Below are positions 52,969 through 61,734 of a stretch of 64,000 nt of DNA, in pieces. The position numbers were made by a program, and so were the translations under genes. The DNA is from Vibrio sp. FE10 (GTDB lineage Bacteria > Pseudomonadota > Gammaproteobacteria > Enterobacterales > Vibrionaceae): positions 1,612,001-1,676,000 of the forward strand of contig NZ_AP028067.1 in the NCBI RefSeq assembly GCF_030297155.1, in the 5' to 3' direction. Under the pieces are notes generated by a model. That model ran no database searches. It was not told where the DNA came from and saw only the letters and a list, made by a program, of their open reading frames with translations. The number at the start of each line of letters is the position of its first letter. The stretch's first letter is position 1.

Positions 52969-53964
52969 ATGGATTTCCAACAACTTCTTCACCAAAAACA
53001 GCGCAAATGGACGCGAGCCATTTATATCATGGCAGCACTGCTTGTCGCGCTGAGTGCAATTTACCTAATGGTTGGCGATCTCTTCATTTCCCCTCTGGGC
53101 ACCTTGTCCACGTTAGAACAAAAACTATTGATTGATTTACGCTTACCTCGACTATTGGCCGCTATTGCTATCGGGGCTGGCTTGGCTGTATCTGGCGCAA
53201 GCTTACAAGTCTTATTGGGCAACGTATTGGCAGAGCCGGGTGTGCTCGGTATTTCCGGTGGCGCGAGCTTGGCGATGGTGATCGTGTTGTTCTTCTTACC
53301 GTTTGCTCCAACGCCTGAACTCTTCATGATCGCTGCCGTATTAGGGTCACTCTGTTTTACCGTAATTCTGGTGAGCATGGTCAAGACGATGCGGCTGACT
53401 ACGGCTAAATTATTGCTGGTGGGTGTCGCGTTAGGCATTCTTTCCGGCGCAATGGTGACGTGGGCCTTCTACTTTAGTGATGACCTCAGCCTTCGCTTAT
53501 TGATGTACTGGTTGATGGGCAGTTTAGGCGGCGTGACTTGGTATCAACACTCGCTCACGTTAGTCATGATTCCAGTGATTATTTGGCTGTGCCTGCAAGG
53601 CAGTAAGTTAGATAAGCTGATGATTGGCGAAACTCATGCTGCGCAACTGGGTGTCAACGTGCCAAAACTGCGTTGGCGTTTGATCTTCGCTGTGTCTATT
53701 TTAGTCGGTTGCGCAGTAGCTCTAGGCGGCGTGATCAGTTTTGTTGGCTTGGTTGTGCCACACTTACTTCGTTTAGCGATTGGTACTGATAACAAATACC
53801 TTCTTCCTTTGTCTGCCGTTGCTGGCGCTGCATTGTTAGTGTTTGCTGATATTTGCGCGCGTACATTACTCGATTCTGCAGAATTACCTTTGGGTGTGAT
53901 GACCACCAGTATCGGTGCGCCTATCTTCATTTGGATGTTAATTAAAAATCATGATTCAAATTAA
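52969..53964 (+). CDS. btuC: BtuC, vitamin B12 ABC transporter permease
   Basis: 331-aa inner-membrane permease with about ten hydrophobic segments. [21 protein letters not shown] is the typical FecCD/BtuC opening, [17 protein letters not shown] the coupling region, and [15 protein letters not shown] the cytoplasmic loop contacting the ATPase. Overlap with btuD (14 bp) and nearness to the cob operon support B12 rather than siderophore uptake. btuF is not adjacent. Confidence 0.93.
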   Translation: MDFQQLLHQKQRKWTRAIYIMAALLVALSAIYLMVGDLFISPLGTLSTLEQKLLIDLRLPRLLAAIAIGAGLAVSGASLQVLLGNVLAEPGVLGISGGASLAMVIVLFFLPFAPTPELFMIAAVLGSLCFTVILVSMVKTMRLTTAKLLLVGVALGILSGAMVTWAFYFSDDLSLRLLMYWLMGSLGGVTWYQHSLTLVMIPVIIWLCLQGSKLDKLMIGETHAAQLGVNVPKLRWRLIFAVSILVGCAVALGGVISFVGLVVPHLLRLAIGTDNKYLLPLSAVAGAALLVFADICARTLLDSAELPLGVMTTSIGAPIFIWMLIKNHDSN

Positions 53965-54709
53965 GAGCCTGGGCGTTGGCGCTCGTTTATTACCGCTATC
54001 ATTTGAGCTCAAGCAAGGGCAGGTGACTCACGTTATCGGCCCCAATGGCAGCGGTAAAAGTACCTTACTGGAAGCGTTATCTGGCGTTGGTGATGGCTAT
54101 AAAGGCGATATAAAGCTCGATGGACAAGACTTGTCAGTGTTGTCGCTACAAGATTTATCATTACACCGTGCTTATCTTTGTCAAAGCGCAAGACCCGCCT
54201 TCAATTTGGAAGTGTTCCAATACCTTGCGTTGTCACTGCCAAGTTCCTCACACGGCCTTGATACTGAAATCAACGCAGCTTTGGAAGAGATAAGCCAGAT
54301 GTTGGACATCACAGACAAACTTCACCGTTCAATTCAGACACTGTCTGGTGGTGAATGGCAACGCGTTCGGTTGGCAGGAATGTGCCTACAAATCTGGCCG
54401 ACGCTTAATCCTTACGCCAAACTGCTGATTCTCGATGAACCCGCGGCGCCATTGGATATTGCTCAAGAAGCCTTACTCTACAAGCTCATCGAACGAGTGG
54501 CAGAGAAAGGCATTGCTGTGATCATGGCAAACCACGATCTTAACCGCACTCTAAGACACGCCGACCAGGTGTTGCTGCTCGATAAAGGCGTTTTACAAGC
54601 TTCTGGTGCTGCGGCACAAGTGTTGACTCCAGAGCAACTAGAGTCCGTGTTCAACACTGAAGTCAAAAGTATCTCAGTCGATAATCAAACCTATCTGTTG
54701 TTTGGTTAA
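53951..54709 (+). CDS. btuD: BtuD, vitamin B12 ABC transporter ATPase
   Basis: 252 aa with Walker [10 protein letters not shown] (starting near residue 34), Q-loop LCQSARPAF, signature LSGGEWQRV, Walker [13 protein letters not shown] and switch His in MANHDLNRT. The PAAPLD variant of the D-loop is typical of BtuD. It powers BtuC; together they import cobalamin or cobinamide for the nucleotide-loop enzymes encoded 5 kb upstream. Confidence 0.93.
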   Translation: MIQIKSLGVGARLLPLSFELKQGQVTHVIGPNGSGKSTLLEALSGVGDGYKGDIKLDGQDLSVLSLQDLSLHRAYLCQSARPAFNLEVFQYLALSLPSSSHGLDTEINAALEEISQMLDITDKLHRSIQTLSGGEWQRVRLAGMCLQIWPTLNPYAKLLILDEPAAPLDIAQEALLYKLIERVAEKGIAVIMANHDLNRTLRHADQVLLLDKGVLQASGAAAQVLTPEQLESVFNTEVKSISVDNQTYLLFG

Positions 54710-54762
54710 GCCTTTATCGTTTGAGTAAGACGGTTGAATCTTAGGATTGGAAAGCTCGGCAG

Positions 54763-55176
54763 TTATCGGGCTAACATCATCTCATATTCAACCATCATAT
54801 CTGGCATCCCTAAACGTTGAACATAGCGCAACGTGCCTGTTGCTGGTTTTACTTCAACATCACCTAAAAACGCTTCCCAAACATGAGCAATGCCTTCGAA
54901 TTGTGCAGAGTTTACTTCGTTGTTAAATGTCCAATCCGTCCTGACAATGTCGTTAACACTAAAGCCAGCTTCTTCTAAGAATGCCTTCATTTGGTCTAAA
55001 ATTAATCGTGTTTGAGCAACAGGATCATTAGGGTGTTGAGTAATAAAGTCCGGGTTACAGTCAGCATGTCCTGTCACAAAGAATACTTCGCTGAATTCAC
55101 TTAGTTTCAGTCCCCAACTAAACGCATTGCTCATATCGGGTAGGTTCTTATTACGAAAAGCTTGTTTAATGGCCAT
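54763..55176 (-). CDS. RidA/YjgF-family protein
   Basis: 137 aa with the YjgF fold: FSWGLKLSEFSEVFFVTGHA, PVAQTRLILDQMKAFLEEAGF, and the closing VQRLGMPDMMVEYEMMLA. The conserved Arg of active RidA (the C-terminal IEIE/R region) is not obvious, so imine deaminase activity is uncertain. A good SD (GAGAGGAT) is present. It follows the quinone-reductase-like gene by 26 bp, so both are probably co-transcribed and controlled by the divergent LysR. Confidence 0.85.
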   Translation of the reverse strand: MAIKQAFRNKNLPDMSNAFSWGLKLSEFSEVFFVTGHADCNPDFITQHPNDPVAQTRLILDQMKAFLEEAGFSVNDIVRTDWTFNNEVNSAQFEGIAHVWEAFLGDVEVKPATGTLRYVQRLGMPDMMVEYEMMLAR

Positions 55177-55202
55177 TTTATATCCTCTCTATTTGATAGT
55201 GT

Positions 55203-56138
55203 TTACAGCGAAACTTCCAATACGATTTTGCCACGAGCACGTTTCGATTGACTTAACTCCTGTGCTTGAGCGGCTTCAGATAATGGGAACACCTTATCGA
55301 TGTTCACTTTAATTACGCCATCATCAATTAAAGCGGCAATACGTTGTAGATCTCTGGCATTGGGTGAAACCCACCAACGTTGAAAATTTACGCCTAGTTG
55401 CAGTGGTAATGCGCGTTCAATGTCATCTAACAGTGAAACTACATTGCCACCTTTTCGTACAACTTCGAGTGAACGCTCTGCAATGCCATCACCCCCAACA
55501 GCGACGAGTACAGCATCTAACTCATCAACTAGGTCTTCAAAGCGCTGAGTTTGATAATCAATGAATTGATCGACCCCTAAAGCCGTTAAGTAGGCTTTGT
55601 TGCTGGCTGATGCTGTTCCGATAACATAAGCGCCGAGCGCTTTCGCTATTTGAACCGCAAAGCTACCAACCCCTCCGGATGCATTGTGAATAAGGACACG
55701 TTGACCAGCTTTGAGTTGACAGCCTTCAACAAGTGCTTGCCATGCAGTTGTTGCGGCCAATGGCACAGCCGCAGCGGTCACAATGTCGAGAGACTTGGGC
55801 GCTCTTGCTACTAAATCACTATCGACAGCAAGATATTCGGCGTAGGCGCCTTGTTCAGAAATGGGCGCATATACATAGACCTGCTCCCCAAGTTTGAGGT
55901 TGCTTACATTGTTGCCTTTTTCGACAACTTGTCCTGCTGCATCCCAGCCAACAATGAGTGGCATTTCATGTTGACCAGTAGCCTCTAAGAATCCCTCTCT
56001 TACCATCCAGTCGACAGGGTTTACCCCTGCGCCTTGTACTTTGATCAGCACTTGATTTGGTGTGATGGTGGGTTTGTCTATATCGCCGAAGGTTAAGTTT
56101 TGCGCATTTCCATACTCTTCTAAATATACGGCTTTCAT
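55203..56138 (-). CDS. NADP-dependent zinc-free MDR oxidoreductase (quinone reductase-like)
   Basis: 311 aa of the medium-chain dehydrogenase superfamily. VNPVDWMVREGF and IVGWDAAGQVVEKGNNV form the GroES-like half; VLIHNASGGVGSFAVQIAKALGA is the cofactor loop. Zinc-binding cysteines are absent, as in quinone oxidoreductases. It probably reduces an electrophilic carbonyl or quinone. First gene of a two-gene unit with RidA. Confidence 0.9.
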   Translation of the reverse strand: MKAVYLEEYGNAQNLTFGDIDKPTITPNQVLIKVQGAGVNPVDWMVREGFLEATGQHEMPLIVGWDAAGQVVEKGNNVSNLKLGEQVYVYAPISEQGAYAEYLAVDSDLVARAPKSLDIVTAAAVPLAATTAWQALVEGCQLKAGQRVLIHNASGGVGSFAVQIAKALGAYVIGTASASNKAYLTALGVDQFIDYQTQRFEDLVDELDAVLVAVGGDGIAERSLEVVRKGGNVVSLLDDIERALPLQLGVNFQRWWVSPNARDLQRIAALIDDGVIKVNIDKVFPLSEAAQAQELSQSKRARGKIVLEVSL

Positions 56139-56323
56139 CGTATTTCCTTATAAGTGAGTCATCTAATTTGTTTTTCTAGCAGCGGGTTAATCTGCCTGTG
56201 GAACTCACTTTGCCCAACTTGATACTTACCGTCTAATTGATGATTGGTATAATATGCATTGATTAATGTGATGTGTTTGTCGATACTCATTCATCTAACT
56301 CCCCGTGTAATTAGGCAAGCAAG

Positions 56324-57250
56324 ATGGCGAATGTCGATCTGAATTTAATGGTGATTTTTGATGCAATCATGCAGGAAAGTTCGATTACCGTGGCTGCCGA
56401 TCGATTGTCGATGACGCAACCATCGGTATCGAACGCAGTCTCTCGAATGCGTCACGCTTGGAAAGATCCTTTATTCGTGAAACAAGGCAGAGGGATTCGC
56501 CCAACCCCTTACGCCGTCGAGTTGTGGAAAATGATTGGAGAGCCGTTAGAATCAATACGGATTGCAACTGAGCGTGGTGAGTTTAATCCTGCGACGTTGA
56601 AGCGTACGTTTAGAATCGCGACCACAGATTGGATGGCAGATCTGTTTTGGTTGCCGTTAAAGCAACGAATAGAGCTTGAAGCGCCTGACGTTAATATTCA
56701 CGCCGTGCCTTACAACGTCAATGGAGAAAAGTTATTGCTCAGTGCCGATGTTGATATGGTTTTGGATTATTTCGAAGGCAACTCAGCTCAAGTTCAAACT
56801 CAACATCTGTTTGATAATCACTTTGTGTGCGCAATGCGTGCAAATCACCCGTTGGCTAGTGAAGAGCTATCGCTGAGTGCTTTTGCTAGTGCCGATCATT
56901 TGTTGCTCTCGTTGTCAGGTGAGGCGACAGGCGGGGTAGACATGCTACTAGGACAGAAGGGATTGAAACGGCGCATCGCCATGACGGTGAACCACTGTTA
57001 CTCCATACCGAGGTTGTTAATCAATACTGACATGATCACGACGATTCCATTACCGATCATATCGGAAAGCGTGAGCAAGGGAGAACTGGTGATTAAGAAA
57101 ACGCCATTCACCATGCAGCCGGGGCCCATTTCGATGTCTTGGCATGTGCGGCATCAACGTGACCAAGGTACGTTATGGTTGCGTGAGAAAGTGCTTAGTG
57201 TTCTGAACCATGGTTTACCTAAGAATTTACTTTTTTATCCGTTTCAATGA
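56324..57250 (+). CDS. LysR-family regulator
   Basis: 308 aa. The DNA-binding segment (LNLMVIFDAIMQESSITVAADRLSMTQPSVSNAVSRMR) and its start resemble NodD/LeuO-type LysR proteins, with the substrate domain beginning TFRIATTDWMADLF. It is divergent from the oxidoreductase/RidA unit 185 bp away and probably regulates it. No inducer can be inferred. Confidence 0.9.
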   Translation: MANVDLNLMVIFDAIMQESSITVAADRLSMTQPSVSNAVSRMRHAWKDPLFVKQGRGIRPTPYAVELWKMIGEPLESIRIATERGEFNPATLKRTFRIATTDWMADLFWLPLKQRIELEAPDVNIHAVPYNVNGEKLLLSADVDMVLDYFEGNSAQVQTQHLFDNHFVCAMRANHPLASEELSLSAFASADHLLLSLSGEATGGVDMLLGQKGLKRRIAMTVNHCYSIPRLLINTDMITTIPLPIISESVSKGELVIKKTPFTMQPGPISMSWHVRHQRDQGTLWLREKVLSVLNHGLPKNLLFYPFQ

Positions 57251-57415
57251 GAAGCGGTTCAAAGAGTATTCGTCTTGAAATTGCTTTTTCGCATTGTTAA
57301 TCAGTATATTACTGACGTTATATATTGAGCATCATCATAAAGAGTGACATTCTAAGTGTTGCTCAAATCTGAACAACATTTGATGTGATATTTGTAAATT
57401 GGAAGGGGAATTAGA

Positions 57416-57775
57416 GTGTTTAGATATATTCAGCGACGAAGAATCAAAAAGGTAATCAAACTCCTGTCTGCAAAGATGGTAAAGAGTTACGGAAGCCGCG
57501 ATTTTTTCTCTATCGGACAAGTTGAAACCAGCGCTCATGAACTAAGTAAACGCCAACAACAAATCGCATTATCTTTGTTTGCGGATCCACAAGATCTTGA
57601 TGTTGAATTGGTTCCCACTATCCAACTGTTACGTAATGATGTGTCTAATGACTTCTTCGGCGGCGAGAGTTACACCGCGCGTGATGTGCTCAACCTCTTG
57701 GGTGGAAGCGGCTGGAAGGGCGGTCGTATGGACGACGACATGTCACATCGCATGGGCATGCATAGCCGCTATTAA
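57416..57775 (+). CDS. Uncharacterised 119-residue protein
   Basis: GTG start with a purine-rich SD (GGAAGGGGAA). The protein begins with basic helical sequence (FRYIQRRRIKKVIKLLSAKM), has a mixed middle (SKRQQQIALSLFADPQDLD) and ends in a Gly/Met/Arg/His tail (GGSGWKGGRMDDDMSHRMGM). No signal peptide or membrane segment. I have an impression of similar proteins across Vibrio but no function. It is followed closely by a perfect 16-bp hairpin. Confidence 0.7.
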   Translation: MFRYIQRRRIKKVIKLLSAKMVKSYGSRDFFSIGQVETSAHELSKRQQQIALSLFADPQDLDVELVPTIQLLRNDVSNDFFGGESYTARDVLNLLGGSGWKGGRMDDDMSHRMGMHSRY

Positions 57776-58215
57776 ATACGCTGATTCCAATGCGTCTCGT
57801 CAAAATCGTTATTTTGACGAGACGCACCTATATTTACTGTCCCTTATGACTTCTAACTAATTTCAATTTACCCCTGCTTCACCAACGTACATCTCTTACT
57901 AACCCAAGCATTATTAAAATAGCTAGCCATAGCTTCCTTTGGTTTCTGGATAAACCTCATATTTTTCAGATATATAATTCACTTTCTACTTCGTATGAGC
58001 TTTGTTGATTCTCAATCAGTCTTATTGACTAAATATTCACTCATTGTTCAACCATGCTCAAATTGACTGATATGCATTTGCTTTGTTAATGCTTGTGCTG
58101 AGTAAGCATTAATGACGAATCGCATATTTGCTCAACTTAGAACGTTGGTTAGGTCGACAGGCAAAGATCATGTGGGCCTTTAATTGGAAATATGAAGTCT
58201 TTAAATGGAAATGTT
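57776..58215. other. Upstream region of gbpA
   Basis: About 440 bp. Left: perfect hairpin 57791-57826. Right: inverted repeat TTAATGCTT (58086-58094)/AAGCATTAA (58104-58112), about 100 bp before the gbpA start, a possible operator. A c-di-GMP riboswitch, which I recall upstream of V. cholerae gbpA, could not be found. Confidence 0.5.
57791..57826. terminator. Perfect 16-bp hairpin after the 119-residue gene
   Basis: TGCGTCTCGTCAAAAT and ATTTTGACGAGACGCA are perfect complements around CGTT, 15 bp after the stop. Stem strength suggests termination, although no T-run follows on either side. Confidence 0.6.
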
Positions 58216-59661
58216 ATGAGAATTGGAATAGAGAAAACGGCTTTAGCGATCGCTTTGTCTACCGTGTGTGGTGGGGCTATTGCACACGGCTTTGTGTCAT
58301 TAAATGATGAAGGCAACATAATAAGTCGTGTCGCTTTGTGCCACTTAGAAGATTCTGAAGGTCAGGCGAAGAACATGGATTGTGGCAACATACAGTATGA
58401 GCCGCAAAGTGTGGAAGGCTTCGATGGCTTCCCAGAAGGTGGACCTGCTGACGGCTATATTGCCAGTGCTGAAATATCAATCGCAAGAAATCTAGATGAA
58501 CAAACTTCAGAGCGCTGGCAGAAACGTCCAATAGAAGCGGGATCTCAAGAATTTGAATGGACATTTAGGGCTAACCACATAGCGGCTGGTTTCAAGTATT
58601 ACATCACGAAAGAAGGATGGGATCAGAATGAACCATTGGAACGAGCAGCCCTTGACCTAACACCTTTCTGTGAGGTTGATGGTCACGGAGAGATGACACA
58701 AGACACGGCTACTCATACCTGTGATGTACCTGTGCGAGAAGGTTACCATGTCATTTTGGCTGTTTGGGATGTCGGTGACACAGACAAGGCATTCTACAAT
58801 GCGATTGATGTGGTATTTGATGGTGATGATTCGCAACTACCGGATTGGGACAAAGCAGGTCAGATAATACCGACCGCCAACCTAAGAGAAGGTGATGCGG
58901 TTTATACTCGTGTATTTGATGGTTCTGGCGAAAATGTTGCACTAAGTACTCGTCTTGAGATTACAGACAGCGAAGCTGGCCAATCAAAGAACTGGTCAAA
59001 AGCATTAGCGACCAAAGTAAATGAAGAACGTAAGAATATTAAGTCGGGCGTGTTGAGTGAAAACGGCTTTGCTCCAATTTATGGCGTAAACCCGATATAC
59101 GTTAATACAGACAGTGGTATTCAGAGTGTAGAAATAGGCTACGATGTTGAAGTACCGGAACCAGACACCTCACTCACGGTTGAAGGGTTAGAGCCTGAAT
59201 ACGTAATTGGTGAAGAAGCAACAGTTCTAGACCTAACACTGGTGGCTGAAGGTGATGCTAAAGCTGAGCTGACGGTGTACAACCATAGTCGAGAGTCATT
59301 AGCGCACTGGAGTGGTGAAGTAGAAGGTGATTCGTCAGAATCTGTAGCGCTGCCTTTATCCAAATCAGAAGCTGGCCATCACATGTTAGTCGTGAGTGTG
59401 AAAAACAACGAAGGCAAGTTGGTGGGGCAGCAGACGTTGAACTTCCATTTAGTTGAAGCTGGCACACCACCACCTGAACATGATTATGTTTACCCAGAAG
59501 GTTTTGGTAGCTATGTGGATGGAGACATCGTTCTATTTGAAGGTGAGGGAGTCTATGAGTGTTACGGCCCTTGGGCGGCAGAGTGTAACAATGAAGATTA
59601 TTTACCAGGAATTGCAATTGACCCTAATTGGGTTGAACAGCAGTGGAAAAAGTTAGATTAA
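58216..59661 (+). CDS. gbpA: GbpA, GlcNAc/chitin-binding secreted LPMO (AA10)
   Basis: Secreted colonisation factor. After the signal peptide the mature protein begins at His24 (IAHGFVS), the copper-brace His of AA10 lytic polysaccharide monooxygenases; FRANHIAAGFKYYITKEGW gives the second His. Two middle domains follow (about 200-410; REGDAVYTRVFDGSGEN, EPDTSLTVEGLEPEYVIGE), then a small C-terminal chitin-binding module (YPEGFGSYVDGDIV). The four-domain layout and 481 aa match V. cholerae GbpA. ATG 58216 gives a signal of normal length; ATG 58192 is possible because the start region is duplicated. Confidence 0.93.
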   Translation: MRIGIEKTALAIALSTVCGGAIAHGFVSLNDEGNIISRVALCHLEDSEGQAKNMDCGNIQYEPQSVEGFDGFPEGGPADGYIASAEISIARNLDEQTSERWQKRPIEAGSQEFEWTFRANHIAAGFKYYITKEGWDQNEPLERAALDLTPFCEVDGHGEMTQDTATHTCDVPVREGYHVILAVWDVGDTDKAFYNAIDVVFDGDDSQLPDWDKAGQIIPTANLREGDAVYTRVFDGSGENVALSTRLEITDSEAGQSKNWSKALATKVNEERKNIKSGVLSENGFAPIYGVNPIYVNTDSGIQSVEIGYDVEVPEPDTSLTVEGLEPEYVIGEEATVLDLTLVAEGDAKAELTVYNHSRESLAHWSGEVEGDSSESVALPLSKSEAGHHMLVVSVKNNEGKLVGQQTLNFHLVEAGTPPPEHDYVYPEGFGSYVDGDIVLFEGEGVYECYGPWAAECNNEDYLPGIAIDPNWVEQQWKKLD

Positions 59662-60002
59662 TATTCCACTAATCGATTAGGCTCTAGTTTCTATTCGATA
59701 TACAAACCCCAAAGCGGCTTAATCATTAAGCCGTTTTTTTATTCACTTTGAATATTGTTTCCTCAATCAAGACGGAATACTGAGATCCAATAATTCGAAG
59801 CAACATCATCTATCTACAATGCATTTGTTTGAGTTGTGTGATGCTGATTCCTATCAATATAAAACCCGCTGTTATTGATAAAATTGACGTATATATTTTT
59901 CGTTGTTCTTCAAATAAAAACTATAAACCTTCGAACTGCAATGTTGATTGGTAAGTGACCAGTTGACGTTGTGCTCAGGGTAAAATAATAGAGAGTGGGA
60001 AA
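59662..60002. other. Gap between the two LPMO genes
   Basis: Contains the gbpA terminator on the left and the promoter region of the second LPMO. An AT-rich stretch near 59870-59920 could hold the promoter; no operator was recognised. Confidence 0.4.
59712..59740 (+). terminator. Intrinsic terminator after gbpA
   Basis: CGGCTTAA and TTAAGCCG form an 8-bp stem with loop TCA followed by seven Ts. Confidence 0.9.
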
Positions 60003-61517
60003 GTGACAACAATAAATAATAATATATTAAAAGTAGCAGTAGGTATGGCTATGCTATCGAGTGTGCCGTCAGTGGCAAATGCTCATGGTTGGTCTGAATT
60101 TCCAAGCGCACGTCAGAACACGTGTTACGAGCAAGGCGGGATTTGGTCGGGTACACCACCTAACGCTGCATGTGCTCAAGCGAAAGATATTTCTGGCTCT
60201 TACCCGTTCGTTCAACGTAACGAGTACGCGAAAAATATTCAAGATTTCAACAACATCAATGCTGTGAAAGCGGCGATTCCTGATGGCACATTGTGTTATG
60301 CCAATGATTCGCAAAAGCGTGGTATGGGTGCGCCTCATACTGGTTGGACTCGCACCGAGCTAAGCACAGGCACGTTTGAATATGTATTCAACGCGACTGC
60401 ACCACACAACCCTTCATTTTGGGAGTTCTACCTAACGAAACCAAACGCAGACCTGAGCAAAGGCCTAGCGTGGGGTGACTTAGATCTTATCCAAGAAGTG
60501 GGCAATGTTCCTGTAAGCGGTGGCAAATACCGTATCAACGTGACCATTCCATCTGACCGCTCTGGCGACGCGATCCTATATGTGCGTTGGCAACGTGACG
60601 ATGCAGCGGGCGAAGGCTTCTACAACTGTTCAGACATCACCATCGCGGGTGGTACAACACCTCCGCCAGATCCAACACCACAACCGGATCTAGTTCGTGG
60701 CGACTTGTTTGTTTCCGACCAATTTGGAACACCAGAAATTGGCGATACAGTTAAGTACGACATCATCAACAAATACGGTGAAGTAGCACGTAGCTTCGAC
60801 ATTGTTATTGATGGAACAAACGTTAACGATTGGGCTCGCTTGTTGGCTTCAGAAATCAACGGTTGGCATGAAGAGTTTAAAGATGGTGCGATCTTCATCG
60901 GTGACTGGCATGCCGAAATGGAACACTACATGTATTTCCAAAACGATCCGTCACGCAATTTCTTTAACTCAAAAGATAGCCGTGCTTCTGGTCAGTTAAC
61001 GCTGATTGACGGTGGCGAAGGTGGTGTAGAGCCGCTAAAAGGTGACATCTACGAACTAGTGAAGAGTGACAATGTTGTTAATGCTGGCGATAAAGTTGTG
61101 ATTGCAACGAGCGAAGCAGCAAACCTAACACAGACTCAAGGTTCTGCAGTTAGCATTCAAAACAACGGCACGGCTTCAATTGTGGTAGATACGACTGCGA
61201 TTACAGCGAACGAAACTTTGTCATTCGTTGCTAGCTCAATTGAAAGCGAAAGTGTTGAAACCTTCACGTTTGAAGTGATTGCTGATGACGGTGGCGTAAC
61301 ACCAGACCCAGATCCAACGCCGGATCCTGATCCGACACCTGACCCGGACCCTACGCCAGATCCAGGCACTTGGGATTCATCAGCGACTTACCTTGGCGGT
61401 GAAGTAGTGACTTACTCGAACCAGTCGTGGAAAGCACAATGGTGGGTTCAGGGTGGTACAAACCCTGAAGCGACCTATGAAAACGACAAATGGGGCGTTT
61501 GGCGTCCAGCTAACTAG
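60003..61517 (+). CDS. Secreted AA10 LPMO with C-terminal CBM5/12
   Basis: 504 aa from a GTG start. The signal peptide ends before His28 (ANAHGWSEFPSARQNTC), the first copper ligand; GMGAPHTGWTRTE holds the second His. The catalytic domain ends near 215 (ILYVRWQRDDAAGEGFYNCSD). Two linked modules follow (about 228-335 and 340-430), then a repetitive Pro-Asp linker and a CBM5/12 with the aromatic signature YSNQSWKAQWW. Chitin oxidation is the likely activity, complementing GbpA directly upstream. Confidence 0.92.
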   Translation: MTTINNNILKVAVGMAMLSSVPSVANAHGWSEFPSARQNTCYEQGGIWSGTPPNAACAQAKDISGSYPFVQRNEYAKNIQDFNNINAVKAAIPDGTLCYANDSQKRGMGAPHTGWTRTELSTGTFEYVFNATAPHNPSFWEFYLTKPNADLSKGLAWGDLDLIQEVGNVPVSGGKYRINVTIPSDRSGDAILYVRWQRDDAAGEGFYNCSDITIAGGTTPPPDPTPQPDLVRGDLFVSDQFGTPEIGDTVKYDIINKYGEVARSFDIVIDGTNVNDWARLLASEINGWHEEFKDGAIFIGDWHAEMEHYMYFQNDPSRNFFNSKDSRASGQLTLIDGGEGGVEPLKGDIYELVKSDNVVNAGDKVVIATSEAANLTQTQGSAVSIQNNGTASIVVDTTAITANETLSFVASSIESESVETFTFEVIADDGGVTPDPDPTPDPDPTPDPDPTPDPGTWDSSATYLGGEVVTYSNQSWKAQWWVQGGTNPEATYENDKWGVWRPAN

Positions 61518-61565
61518 TCAGCTAGTTAACCTAAACTAAGTAACTAATTAACTAAGTAGCTAAGA

Positions 61566-61600
61566 CACCACACTTGATTGACGAGAGTGGTGCCTTTTCT
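61566..61600 (+). terminator. Terminator after the second LPMO
   Basis: CACCAC (61566-61571) and GTGGTG (61587-61592) form the stem base, extended by CT/AG past one mismatch, followed by CCTTTTCTT. Confidence 0.65.
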
Positions 61601-61734
61601 TATGGGAGAGATAAACAAGTCGACCGTGAAGGTAATTGGGTTTAGGGTAGGGCTTTGTTATACCTGAATGTCCGAGTACTTCGAATATTCACGGTTTAGT
61701 AATCTTTTACACATTAGATAGAAAAGACTTTTTG

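Noticed and set aside
57776..58215. c-di-GMP (GEMM) riboswitch upstream of gbpA
   Set aside because: Looked for because V. cholerae gbpA has one as I recall; the conserved GEMM core sequences were not found by eye.
61157..61369. Minus-strand ORF with Gly-Ser-Gly-Val repeats
   Set aside because: It is the complement of the Pro-Asp linker repeats of the second LPMO, not a separate gene.
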